Part shown: in pieces, positions 17,921-26,866 of the stretch
Numbering within the stretch: position 1 is the stretch's first letter
How the letters are laid out: each line of letters begins with the position of its first letter
Assembly (NCBI GenBank): GCA_903772945.1
Contig: CAICTM010000778.1
Location: 1 to 49,013 of the forward strand
Reading direction: 5' to 3'
Source: Seminavis robusta
Lineage: Eukaryota; Bacillariophyta; Bacillariophyceae; Naviculales; Naviculaceae
Length of the DNA: 49,013 bases
Position numbers and translations under genes: made by a program
Notes under the pieces: model-generated
What the model saw: only the letters and a program-made list of their open reading frames with translations
The model's database searches: none
What the model was told of the DNA's origin: nothing

Positions 17921-19639
17921 ATGGGCACCACCACTGCAGCCCACAATGATGATTCTTGCCAACGGAGAGATCCACAACAACAGCAGCAGCAGCAGAGCAT
18001 TAGTAGCAGGCGGCGTCCCCAACATTCCTCCTCATCGAGTACAACTAATAATCTTCGAAGCACGTACCAGCGAACCAACAGTTTCTCCAAGAAAGGAACC
18101 AAGGTGGCGGCGCGAGGCAGAAAATGGCGTCGTCGGATACTGGGTTTGATTTTGGTGGGATTTGCTTTTGTGGCTGTTCTGATCCGAAACCCAAATCTAC
18201 GAAACACAGCTCTGGCTGCCATCATCAATCGACAACCAAAGAGGGGTATTTCCAATTTTGGCGTCAAGCCATTGGTTGTGGGGTACGGAATTGACTTAGT
18301 AGTGGGAGGCGGAACGGATGCACCCCGAAAATCAAACGGAATGAAGACGAGGCAAATTCTATTTTCCAAGTATCATCCGGTGGTTCGAATTCATCCCTCT
18401 ACATTCCAGATAATACCCCCTTCGGAAAGGTTCATTTCTATTTGGGCAGCTCTTCGAGGCAGCAGCAGCACAATCAACACCACGGGAATTAAATGGAACT
18501 GGAACCATCATTCGGTAGATCTCATGGGGCTGGAAATTCCAGATATGGTGGATTGGTCCACCTACCAATATCCTACTCGACCAGATCCAGACGAGGAGAC
18601 GAAAAAGAAGGATCCCTGTCAATTGCCTCATGGCTGGATGAACCAATCCTTCCCCACATGCAGCAATCTACATGCCTTTGATATGATGAGTCAGTTATTG
18701 GAGTACGACCACCGAGTGCAACAGCGTTTCTTAATGGGAACTGGTTCCATGAGATCGGTCTGGTTGTTGGAACAAATCACAGAAGCCGATATCCCGGTGG
18801 AACAGGCGGTCCTCAAAACGCTGCGCATGAAACATGATTTTGATGCGGGAGATTTGGATCGGCATCGGAGGGATGCCCTCATATCCGAACGATTGACGGC
18901 ATCGCCACATATTCTCAATATATACGGCTACTGTGGCAACAGTGCCATTTACCAATACGCCAACAGCGGGACACTCTACGATGCGATTGGGGCCAAGGAA
19001 TACCGGGAAGAACAAATGAACAATCAGCACAATGATGCACACGACAAATGGGAACAGTGGACCAGCCAACGCAAACTGGAAGTGTCGTATCAGGTGGTAT
19101 CTGCATTGGCCGATTTGCATGATATTGATCACGATGGGATCGCTTCGGTGGCTCATGATGATTTGGACATTACTCAGTATGTCAGCACGGATGGAGGGAA
19201 CACATTTCAATTGAGTGACTTCAATGGAGCGCCATTTGTGGAGTGGGATTCCAAGGAAAAGCAAACCTGTTCCTTTAGGGCTCTCATGAAGGGTGGGAAA
19301 ACACGGTCGCCCGAGGAGTACGATGAAAACACGTACTTGGTGACAGAGAAGATTGATATCTATGCTCTGGGGAATATTCTTTACACAATCGTGGAAGGAC
19401 AGTATCCGTTCTATGATGTTTCGACTACGCAGACCATGTCTCTCGTCGCAAAGGGGCATACCCCACCAACTAGTGAACCTACCAGCACCAGTAAGGACCA
19501 CAACATTCAGCTGCTACTAAATGCCATGGAGCTCTGCTGGGTTAGGGATCCACGACGAAGGGCGACTGCCAGAAAGATACAGAACATGCTGAAACCATAT
19601 GTGGAACGCAACAAGAAACATCCAGGGTTACTTCAATAG
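17921..19639 (+). CDS. Type II membrane protein with DFN-type kinase-like domain
   Basis: Single exon, 572 residues. The N-terminus is Gln/Ser-rich and basic (about 1-72), followed by one membrane helix (about 73-88) with Arg/Lys on its N-terminal side, so the rest should lie in the ER/Golgi lumen or outside. The C-terminal half is a protein-kinase fold: a Gly-loop-like GTGSMRSVW (273-281), K299 in AVLKTL, a probable alpha-C Glu in ERLTASP (323), then HDDLDITQ (H412, catalytic Asp D414, Q instead of N) and SDFNGAPF (DFN 433-435 instead of DFG), and an RSPEEY segment where APE is expected. K, catalytic D and metal D remain, so activity is possible but not typical. A paralog sits at 35544-37526, sharing RHRRDAL, ERLTASP, YGYCGN and a conserved Cys pair before the kinase domain. 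Converges on the methyltransferase at 19736. Confidence 0.8.
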   Translation: MGTTTAAHNDDSCQRRDPQQQQQQQSISSRRRPQHSSSSSTTNNLRSTYQRTNSFSKKGTKVAARGRKWRRRILGLILVGFAFVAVLIRNPNLRNTALAAIINRQPKRGISNFGVKPLVVGYGIDLVVGGGTDAPRKSNGMKTRQILFSKYHPVVRIHPSTFQIIPPSERFISIWAALRGSSSTINTTGIKWNWNHHSVDLMGLEIPDMVDWSTYQYPTRPDPDEETKKKDPCQLPHGWMNQSFPTCSNLHAFDMMSQLLEYDHRVQQRFLMGTGSMRSVWLLEQITEADIPVEQAVLKTLRMKHDFDAGDLDRHRRDALISERLTASPHILNIYGYCGNSAIYQYANSGTLYDAIGAKEYREEQMNNQHNDAHDKWEQWTSQRKLEVSYQVVSALADLHDIDHDGIASVAHDDLDITQYVSTDGGNTFQLSDFNGAPFVEWDSKEKQTCSFRALMKGGKTRSPEEYDENTYLVTEKIDIYALGNILYTIVEGQYPFYDVSTTQTMSLVAKGHTPPTSEPTSTSKDHNIQLLLNAMELCWVRDPRRRATARKIQNMLKPYVERNKKHPGLLQ

Positions 19640-19735
19640 TACGAATCGAATCATGCACCGGTTGACTACTCTTGCACCGCTACCGTCAATGATAGCTACT
19701 AGTTACGAATTATGGTACATGTATCTGCAAAGCAA

Positions 19736-21547
19736 CTATTTGGTAGTAATCAGAAAGCAGCTCATGACCGTTCTCCCAATCGCTGTTGCCATTCCAACGG
19801 GAACAGCATTTCCAATCTGTTTGATTTGCTCAAGGTAGGATCCCTTAAAGACATAGTTGTCGGGAAAGCCCTGAAGTCGCGCTTTCTCCCGGGGTGTTGC
19901 TTCACGATCTAAATTGTAATGGCCAACAGCTTTCCCACAAAGAATCGTTGGAGCAGGCTTGTGGGATTGCAATACTTGTTGTCTGTGGTCTACAACAAAG
20001 GCCTTGAGATCCCTCCGAAACTGATGCCCAACGACCGTGTGCATCAGATTGGAGCAACTAACATCGGGATCAGTCGGGTTGACTGGTTCGGGATCAAGTG
20101 TCTCAAGGTCTCCAATGGCCTCCAATGTTGTGACATGAGCTCTACCTGTTCCTTCCCCGTGGGTTGGTTCTGGTGCCTTGGGAAGCTCACAGCCATCCTG
20201 GACAGCAATGAGGATAACTCTCTTCCGACTTTGAGGGTCGCCATAATCCATAGCGTTCAGCACTGAGCCCCGGACCTGATAGCCCAAAGCGAGCAGTTTT
20301 GCCACCACTTCCTGGAACAAATGGCGACTTTCACCCTGGACGATGCCCATGACATTCTCAAATGTAAAGACCTTTGGAAGGACATATTCCGCATATTCAG
20401 TGGATAGTCGGGTGGTATTGTTGCTGTCCCCTACCTTTCTGCCTCTGAACGGATTTGCCAGAGAGTAATCTTGGCAGTTTGGTGATGCATGAAGGGTATC
20501 GAGACCTTCAGGGGCAGGCAGCTCATCTTTTTTCTTTCCCTCACGCATGCTTTTTAGGACAATCTTTGCATCTTCTTCAACTATCACATGCTTTGTGTCA
20601 TTTGAGTTATGCCGGAGAGTCTCAGCTGCCCGGCGATCCATCTCCACAGACCACCTAATATCCAATCCAGCTTCCTGGAAACCCAGCGCAGTCCCCCCTG
20701 CCCCCGCAAACAAATCCATCCCAATTGGCGTGCGATGACTGACAAACTTCTTTCCAGTTTGATTCTTTAGTTTGTAGGAAAAAGCCTTCCATTCACCATC
20801 ACTTCCTTTTATGTGTGGCTCCCACACCAAGTTGGTCCTGATGTCATCATGTGAAATACCGGTGTTCTTTGCTGACAGCAGTTCCTTCAATGGAAATTCA
20901 GCCTTTTCCGGCAGTTCAGCATACTTCCACTTGTACCGGTACCCAAACCTTTCATTGAACAGTACAGTATTGGTTGCTTCTTTGATGGTGGTGTGTTGCA
21001 ATGCAACAAAGACTTTGCAAATAGCAGAGGCCTGGGATATCTCCATGATCTGCAAAATCCTGTTGGGTTTTTGTGGACTAATGCAAAGATCGCCAACGAG
21101 GAGATTTGCACTATTAATACCACCACCACCCTGACTCTGTGGGCTGTAGGAGTCAAAGTTGAGCCTCCTTGGCTTCATCGGGCACCTTGTATGTTTGTTT
21201 GGTTTTGTGTATTTCTTGATGCATTGCCCTTTCTTTATTTTCTCGTTGCAGGCGATACACTGATGATGGTCGTACCAAGCCCTGTCGCAGCCACATTCGT
21301 CATGCAGATCGTTCTCGTTGCAGTGACCTTCACGCACAGTGCATCCAGTGTGATAGTATCCACGGCCAGTTCTGCTCTTCGTCAAACAATCAAATTTACG
21401 GAGGGGTTGAAAGCACTTTCGACAGGACCCGCCGTCGAACTTGCTTGATAAACAAAAGCAAGTATCAATGTCGGAGCAGTATCTTGTCAAACTAGGCTTC
21501 TTTCGAGGTGGTGTGGCCGGGGCATCTATAGCTCTCTTGGACGACAT
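19736..21547 (-). CDS. DNA (cytosine-5) methyltransferase, copy 1 (NCQ variant)
   Basis: Single exon; I start at the ATG at 21547 (MSSKRAID), matching the MSKR start of the neighbour, giving 603 residues. N-terminal third: Cys-rich, with two C-x2-C...H-T-x-C units (about 42-69 and 97-122) resembling PARP-type or other CCHC fingers. Residues about 150-275 are a BAH-like beta region (weak inference). Catalytic domain from about 276: motif I DLFAGAGGTALGFQEAG, motif IV SPNCQDYS with C358, motif VI FENV (397-399), motif VIII QSRKR (439-443), a short target-recognition region, and motifs IX/X ARLQGFPDNY...QIGNAVP. It would transfer methyl from S-adenosylmethionine to C5 of cytosine. Oddity: the proline before the catalytic cysteine is Asn (NCQ, not PCQ). 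Tandem to a canonical paralog upstream. The clade (CMT/DNMT1-like versus others) needs a tree. Confidence 0.9.
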   Translation of the reverse strand: MSSKRAIDAPATPPRKKPSLTRYCSDIDTCFCLSSKFDGGSCRKCFQPLRKFDCLTKSRTGRGYYHTGCTVREGHCNENDLHDECGCDRAWYDHHQCIACNEKIKKGQCIKKYTKPNKHTRCPMKPRRLNFDSYSPQSQGGGGINSANLLVGDLCISPQKPNRILQIMEISQASAICKVFVALQHTTIKEATNTVLFNERFGYRYKWKYAELPEKAEFPLKELLSAKNTGISHDDIRTNLVWEPHIKGSDGEWKAFSYKLKNQTGKKFVSHRTPIGMDLFAGAGGTALGFQEAGLDIRWSVEMDRRAAETLRHNSNDTKHVIVEEDAKIVLKSMREGKKKDELPAPEGLDTLHASPNCQDYSLANPFRGRKVGDSNNTTRLSTEYAEYVLPKVFTFENVMGIVQGESRHLFQEVVAKLLALGYQVRGSVLNAMDYGDPQSRKRVILIAVQDGCELPKAPEPTHGEGTGRAHVTTLEAIGDLETLDPEPVNPTDPDVSCSNLMHTVVGHQFRRDLKAFVVDHRQQVLQSHKPAPTILCGKAVGHYNLDREATPREKARLQGFPDNYVFKGSYLEQIKQIGNAVPVGMATAIGRTVMSCFLITTK

Positions 21548-22018
21548 GGTGAAGAGGTAGTGGCGGGTTGTGGCTTCGACGGCAGCTATTTGCTCTTTGT
21601 GAAGCAGAAATTGGGTTGAATGCAAACCTTGGGAAACCATTCGCTGCATGACCTTTCTCAGAACAAAGGTCACCGGTCATGCTCAGCGGGGTTACGGGGT
21701 GAGGGTGGATAGTGCAAAGGGACCGATAATAATTATTTGTTCCGACAGCATGTCTCCAGTACATGTACTGGTACCGCTACATGTGGTACCGGTACACATA
21801 GTGCAGGAAATGTTGCACCCGTGCCTCGGCCGTGAGATTGCGCAAGCTTGTAGCTTGTTCGTGCAGCAGAACAGAGTGCGAAACCCGAAGCTTGGGAATG
21901 GAAACGCCAACCGAAGTCAACCAGGCAGTCTCCCATCCTTCCAAATAGATGTTTCCCTCTAACCATTGAAACGCCAAGACGATCCAGGGGCAATGCTGAC
22001 GATGGAACCCAGGAGTAT
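21548..22018. promoter_or_regulatory. Spacer between the tandem methyltransferases
   Basis: 470 bp carrying the 5' flank of copy 1 and the 3' flank of copy 2. It holds a dense palindrome cluster at about 21767-21800 (ACATGTACTGGTACC and GGTACCGGTACAC). No gene is seen. Confidence 0.45.
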
Positions 22019-23890
22019 TCACGTGCCCGAATTGGCTGCTATGAGATACGGGTTGGGTGTCGCGCTGCTGAAGCAGCTTTTGACCCATCTCCCAAGAGCG
22101 GTTGCCAGACTAACTGGTACTGCATTTCCTATTTGTTGGCATTGATCCATGTAGTTTCCCATGAAGACATAGTCATCATAAATAAATCCTTGGAGTCGAG
22201 CCTTCTCCAATGGTGTTAGCACGCGATCAAGAGAGTAGTGGCCAATCGCTTTCTTACAACGGATAGTTGGAGCGGGCTTGTCAGCCTCCAGCTTTTGTTC
22301 GGCGTCGACACAATAGTTTGGAACGCTCCATTGGTGTTGGTGTCCTATGACCGTGTGCATTGGAAGTGGCAACTCAAGGTTGGACACAGTAGCATGTGGG
22401 TCCACTGGTTCAGGATCTACTGCCTCAAGGTCACTAATGGCATCTAACGTGGTCATGTATGCTCTACCTGTTCCTCTCCCATGAGTTGGTGGTGGTGGCC
22501 GAGGCAACTCATAGCCATTTTGAACAGCAAGGAGGATCACTCTAAGGCGTGACTGTGGGTCACCATAGTCTTTTGAGTTTAGTGCTGCAACCCTGACCTG
22601 GTAGCCTAGAGCCAAGAGAGTAGCAATGACTTCCTCAAACATGTGACGACTCTCTCCTTGAACGATACCCATGACGTTCTCAAGTGTAAAAACCTTTGGA
22701 CGCAGAATTTCTGTGATCTCCAATGGGACTAAAGTGAGACTGTTATTTTCCATTTCCTTCTGGCGTCGGTGTGGATTTGCGGATGAGTGCCCTTGACAGG
22801 GAGAAGATCCATGAAGGTTGTCAATTTCTCCTGGTTTGGGGACATCCTCTCTGTTCTCTCCCTTGCGCATACTCTCCAACACAACCCTCACATCTTCTTG
22901 CAAAACATGCTTGTTGGCGTTTGTGTTGTTTTGTTTAAGGGTCTCAACTGCTGCCTTGTCCTTTTCCACACTATATAGCACGTCCAGCCCAGCTTTCTGG
23001 AAACCATAGTCAATCCCACCTCCCCCAGCAAACAAATCCATCACAACTGGTTTGCGAAGACTACAGAATTTCTTTGCTTTTGTGTTCCTCAAATAGTATG
23101 AAAACTCTTTCCATTGGCCATCAGGTCCTTTGGCATGCGGCTCCCAAATCAATTCGGTGCTAAGATCATCAGGTGAAATATCAAGCGTCGGTTGCAACTC
23201 GGTAAGAGGGAATTCGGCTTTGCCTGGCAATTCGGCATACCTCCACTGATAATTATACTTTTTGTACAGAATTGAATGGGCTGCTTTCTTAATGGTAGTG
23301 TATTGTAATGCAACATAGACAGAGCAAACTGCAACGGATCTGGATGTCTCAATGGACAAGATCTTCAAAATCCTGTTTACTCTCATTGGGTTTATACAAA
23401 CGTCGCCAACCTGGGGTTTTACGCCGAACCCATCGAATGTATCGGTAAATTTTTCTCCATCGTCTACGGTTTGCTGGAACCGTCGCGATGGGCATTCGGT
23501 ATGCCTGTTCTTTTTTTCGTACCGCTTCATGCAATCGCCCTTGCGGATCATTTCACCGCAGAGGTAGCACTGATACCGGTAGTCGTACCAAGCTGGGTTG
23601 CAGTTACAGTCATCATATTTGCTTTTTTTCTCACAAAGCCCATCAATCAAAGGCTTGTCAACACCTCTGCAGCGCGTGTGCTGGTAATCAGAACCGCGCC
23701 CCTTGGTACAATCACCAGTTTGAATCCACCGAAGACACTCTCGGCATTTCTTCGAGTTGAAGCGAAACTTATGAGGAATGCAGAAGCAGGTATCTGTATC
23801 GGAGCAAAACGTTGGCTCTTGTGCCTCTGATCTTCGGTTCTTCCGATGCGTGATGTGGGTGCCGGTAGCGTCAACATATCTTTTGGACAT
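22019..23890 (-). CDS. DNA (cytosine-5) methyltransferase, copy 2 (canonical PCQ)
   Basis: Single exon, 623 residues, ATG at 23890. Collinear with the copy at 19736-21547 along its whole length. It has two C-x2-C...H-T-x-C units (about 49-74 and 108-133), then the VGDVCINP...VNRILKI region (about 161-275, BAH-like by inference), then the catalytic domain: motif I DLFAGGGGIDYGFQKAG (about 285), motif IV SSPCQGHS with C365, FTLENV, YGDPQSRLRV, and the ARLQGF...QIGNAVP terminus. All residues needed for cytosine C5 methylation are present. The same unusual Cys-rich N-terminus in both copies shows that the duplication involved the whole gene. Nuclear role in methylating host or transposon DNA is inferred; maintenance versus de novo activity cannot be read from sequence. 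No restriction partner is nearby. Confidence 0.92.
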   Translation of the reverse strand: MSKRYVDATGTHITHRKNRRSEAQEPTFCSDTDTCFCIPHKFRFNSKKCRECLRWIQTGDCTKGRGSDYQHTRCRGVDKPLIDGLCEKKSKYDDCNCNPAWYDYRYQCYLCGEMIRKGDCMKRYEKKNRHTECPSRRFQQTVDDGEKFTDTFDGFGVKPQVGDVCINPMRVNRILKILSIETSRSVAVCSVYVALQYTTIKKAAHSILYKKYNYQWRYAELPGKAEFPLTELQPTLDISPDDLSTELIWEPHAKGPDGQWKEFSYYLRNTKAKKFCSLRKPVVMDLFAGGGGIDYGFQKAGLDVLYSVEKDKAAVETLKQNNTNANKHVLQEDVRVVLESMRKGENREDVPKPGEIDNLHGSSPCQGHSSANPHRRQKEMENNSLTLVPLEITEILRPKVFTLENVMGIVQGESRHMFEEVIATLLALGYQVRVAALNSKDYGDPQSRLRVILLAVQNGYELPRPPPPTHGRGTGRAYMTTLDAISDLEAVDPEPVDPHATVSNLELPLPMHTVIGHQHQWSVPNYCVDAEQKLEADKPAPTIRCKKAIGHYSLDRVLTPLEKARLQGFIYDDYVFMGNYMDQCQQIGNAVPVSLATALGRWVKSCFSSATPNPYLIAANSGT

Positions 23891-24628
23891 CTATAGATGC
23901 TGCGAGTGTCGCCACGGATTTTTCTTCCTTGAGGGTGAACTGGGAAAGTTTGAATTTGTGACCGTTTCGATTCATGATTCATCATTCGATCTTTGGATCC
24001 CTTGGAGACGCACGCGTGCTTTTCTTGTCACACAATTTCATGCCATCGATTAGCCAGCCAAACTGGATGCGATTCACCTTTCCGAGGCCTGGGCACACTT
24101 ACTCGCAGAAGACTTTCTGGGATCCTGCATTCGGGCTGCACTCTACGCACACCAGCAGCCTTGATACAACCGTAAATGCAAGGGATAGGCAGACCTCCAT
24201 GTGAACACTCCGTGGGAAACGTCTTTTTGGAGTACATGTACGAGTGGAGGTTTTTGCTTCTGTGGGGAACTGTGTCTTCGCCTCAAACACTAAGAACCAC
24301 CACCACTACCTGGTAGCAACAACCGTATGACACTGACTTGTACGGGTCTCGGAGGCAGCCGCGTTCATGTGCCAGTATTCGTAGAGCGTTGTTTGCTTAC
24401 TTATAATACGGTATCATACTAAATGACAAGAAACGCTACCCAGTATTGAATTACATGCGCCGCAGTGCAGACTCGTCTATGGCCTAAGTTACTAGCCCAC
24501 GTTATTTTTGCCAGGAACCTTCTTTGATTCGATTGCATCGATATTCACCTTATCTTTTCGCAAATAAGTATCGGGATATGGTTGTCCGTGAAAATAACAT
24601 TGTCGTGTTCCTTAGGTGCTACCGGTAG
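23891..24628. other. Intergenic, nothing coding seen
   Basis: Contains the promoter of the canonical methyltransferase and the 3' flank of the small unknown gene at 24629. A GCTACCGGTAGC palindrome lies near 24620. Short frames here have no recognisable content. Confidence 0.5.
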
Positions 24629-25108
24629 CTAGTCCTTCTGGGGGAGGCAGAGCACTTCGCTGGTGTCCAAACCCACCGTGGATTCCACGAAGACAATGAA
24701 ACTGGACATAAATTTCCCAATGTCTTCCTCCTTCATTTTCTTGGACTTGAGTATTTTGACACAATCTTCTGTATGCATGGCATCTTTGTCTTTTCGAGAC
24801 TTGCGCTTGAGACCCTTGGCCACGGCACTGGCTATCATGATCGGAGGCGGCCCAGGCTTTGGCTTTGGGAGCATGATGATGATGGGATTAGGTTTTGGAA
24901 TTCCTTTGCGGAACTCAATCTTTTCATATTCCTGGACAAACTCCTCTGCCTCCAAAAACGCCACAATCTTGTCCACATCTGCATCGTCAAAATTCTCACT
25001 CTTCTTCAACACTCGAATGAAGCCACCCACTGCCAGTTCGGCTTGTGAACTCTCTTCGAGACCACAGTGGGCCGCCAAAGAATTCAATTCCTCCATTGAT
25101 TTTGACAT
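24629..25108 (-). CDS. Small protein of unknown family, copy 1
   Basis: 159 residues from the ATG at 25108 (MSKSMEEL); an in-frame ATG at 25234 would add 42 residues, but only the part from MEEL onward aligns with the neighbour at 25885-26406. No signal peptide or membrane helix. Two helical halves flank a Pro-rich linker (PKPNPIIIMLPKPKPGPPP). The first half reads MEELNSLAAHCGLEESSQ...GGFIRVLKKSE and the second AKGLKRKSRKDKDA...FMSSFIVFVE. I do not recognise the family. The pattern of a short helix, a GGF..V.KKS segment and a terminal helix pair loosely recalls bacterial DUF2780 proteins, which is only a hint. Conservation between two linked copies argues that it is real. Confidence 0.65.
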   Translation of the reverse strand: MSKSMEELNSLAAHCGLEESSQAELAVGGFIRVLKKSENFDDADVDKIVAFLEAEEFVQEYEKIEFRKGIPKPNPIIIMLPKPKPGPPPIMIASAVAKGLKRKSRKDKDAMHTEDCVKILKSKKMKEEDIGKFMSSFIVFVESTVGLDTSEVLCLPQKD

Positions 25109-25884
25109 TCTTCTTGCTTCTGCTTTACTGTGAAGAAGGTTGTTGTCGGTCCTTCTTTGTGGAATTAGACGCATGCTGCTGAGCAAAATTTGTTGAATAA
25201 AGTCTTGGTTTTGTGGCAAACGGTTAATTTTCATGTGTCATCTGTGGTGAGTTCAGGAAGCGCTGCCAAGCCATTTTCTAACCCGAATAATTCCTGCTTT
25301 GCCTCTTTAACGGCAGCTGTTGCCTACGTACACCGCAGACATCGGGTCGTGGATACCGGTACTTCCCGCGACTTCTGTCGAGAAAAAGATATGGCTCGAC
25401 TACATGTACCGGTACCGGTACCGGTATGCCCGGAGGTACCGTGTACAGAGCCAGGGTGAGGGTGACAAATCAATTGTTCACGGCTCGAAGGCCATGTACA
25501 TGTGTTGGCTGTCTATGCAAACAATACATCCTCTTTGAAGTTTATAAACATGGTATCGCAATCCCCTACCGGTAGTCCCAGCCTGACCAGTGGATTTGTT
25601 GAAACAGGGGGCTGTTCATTAAATTTTCATCTATTTCATCTCCAGCACGGAAAGACTGTTCAAGGGCGTCATTTGCAATCCTAAGATCAGACAGTAGTAT
25701 GATGCAATGGTTGTTGTTGAACGAGACATTGGAAGTTTGGGTACTCCAATGTAGGCTTGAGCAAAGAGGCGTCATCCCTTTGTCGCTTCCCATGTCTTTA
25801 TTATTGCAACTTTGCCCAGTACATGGATGGCTGTATGTGCCCAATCTCCTCACTTTTATTTTTCACGAAAGACCGTATTGTTGA
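25109..25884. other. Spacer between the paired unknown genes
   Basis: Holds the strongest palindromic run in the window at about 25406-25427 (GTACC/GGTAC repeated in tandem), plus a TACCGGTA core at about 25350 and CTACCGGTAG at about 25566. No supported gene unless the copy-1 frame begins at 25234. Confidence 0.5.
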
Positions 25885-26406
25885 CTATTTGTTGTAATCC
25901 ACCGGAAGCACCAGAATTTCATCGGCCACTTCCAGCTCACCCTTGTCTTCCAAAAAAACTGTAAAGACGGCCATGAAATTCAAAATGGCTTCTTCCTCCA
26001 GTCCCTTTTTCATCATCAGTTTGACGGCTTCTTCCGTGTTCCCGGCATCCTTGTCCTTGCGTGTCATTTTCTTGATGCTCTTGGCCAACAGGCTTGCCAC
26101 CACCGGCGGTGGTGGTCCTGGTGGTGCCATGGGTGGCCTGGGCAATAACATCATGGGACTTGGTTTTGGTAGGGATGCTTTGAACGCGACGCTTTCGTAG
26201 TTCTTGAGCGCCTTTTCTCCTTCCGGTCCCACCAGGGTCATGATCTTTTCGAGTTTTCCCTTGTTATTCTTCAACTTTTCGCTCTTTTTGACGACACTCA
26301 AGAAACCTCCCGAGGCAAACTCTGTCTGCTCATTGCTGAGACCACAGTGAATGACTGCTGCTTTGAGTTCCTCCATTGGTGCAAGGAACTTGTAAAAGGT
26401 GGTCAT
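25885..26406 (-). CDS. Small protein of unknown family, copy 2
   Basis: Single exon, 173 residues, ATG at 26406. Paralog of the gene at 24629-25108: shared MEEL, HCGL, GGF..V.KKSE, the Pro-rich linker with PKP.P.....P.P, A..LAKS..K.TRKDKDA, and a C-terminal helix ending in EILVLP. Soluble, helix-rich, with no visible targeting signal and no catalytic motif. The two copies sit head to tail 0.8 kb apart, so they probably arose by tandem duplication. Function unknown; a weak resemblance in layout to DUF2780 is the only lead. Confidence 0.75.
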   Translation of the reverse strand: MTTFYKFLAPMEELKAAVIHCGLSNEQTEFASGGFLSVVKKSEKLKNNKGKLEKIMTLVGPEGEKALKNYESVAFKASLPKPSPMMLLPRPPMAPPGPPPPVVASLLAKSIKKMTRKDKDAGNTEEAVKLMMKKGLEEEAILNFMAVFTVFLEDKGELEVADEILVLPVDYNK

Positions 26407-26866
26407 ATGCGATTTCCTCTGCTTTTTGTGTTCTCATAAGCTGTCTCACCCTTACAACAGGTACCAATGGTTCTGCTCCATGGCCTTTCTTGATGAAGAA
26501 CCCTGTTACGGTTACTAGTCTAGCTACCTGGTATCATACATGTAGCTACGATGTACTAGGAACCGGTACCAGGTACCGGTACCATAGCCGGCAAGGATGG
26601 GTTCGGCTCGACTTGTCACTCGATCTCATTCGATGTCGTTCTCAGAAAAGATCCAAAAGATACGGGTACGTCACCCGTGCTCGGCCGTTTTTTTTGTTTA
26701 TTTTGTGAGGACGATGACACCCATTGCTTACTCATCAAGCGCCATGACACAACAGCCGACTGCTTACTCACCAATCACTCAAGGTAGAAGGGTCGCTCGA
26801 TTTTCTTCTCACAATTCCTTTTCGCAGCAACGACCAACCTAATCTCTTGATAACAAAGTAGGAAAC
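26407..26866. promoter_or_regulatory. Divergent promoter region
   Basis: 460 bp between the minus-strand unknown gene and the plus-strand FKBP gene. Contains AACCGGTACC-AGGTACCGGTACC at about 26561-26585. No gene is seen. Confidence 0.45.

Noticed and set aside
18731..19501. 256-codon minus-strand open frame opposite the kinase-like gene
   Set aside because: The plus strand encodes recognisable kinase motifs conserved in a paralog; the antisense product has none.
19736..23890. A restriction-modification or bacterial island interpretation of the methyltransferase pair
   Set aside because: No endonuclease is present; both proteins carry the same eukaryote-like N-terminal extension and neighbouring genes have spliceosomal introns.
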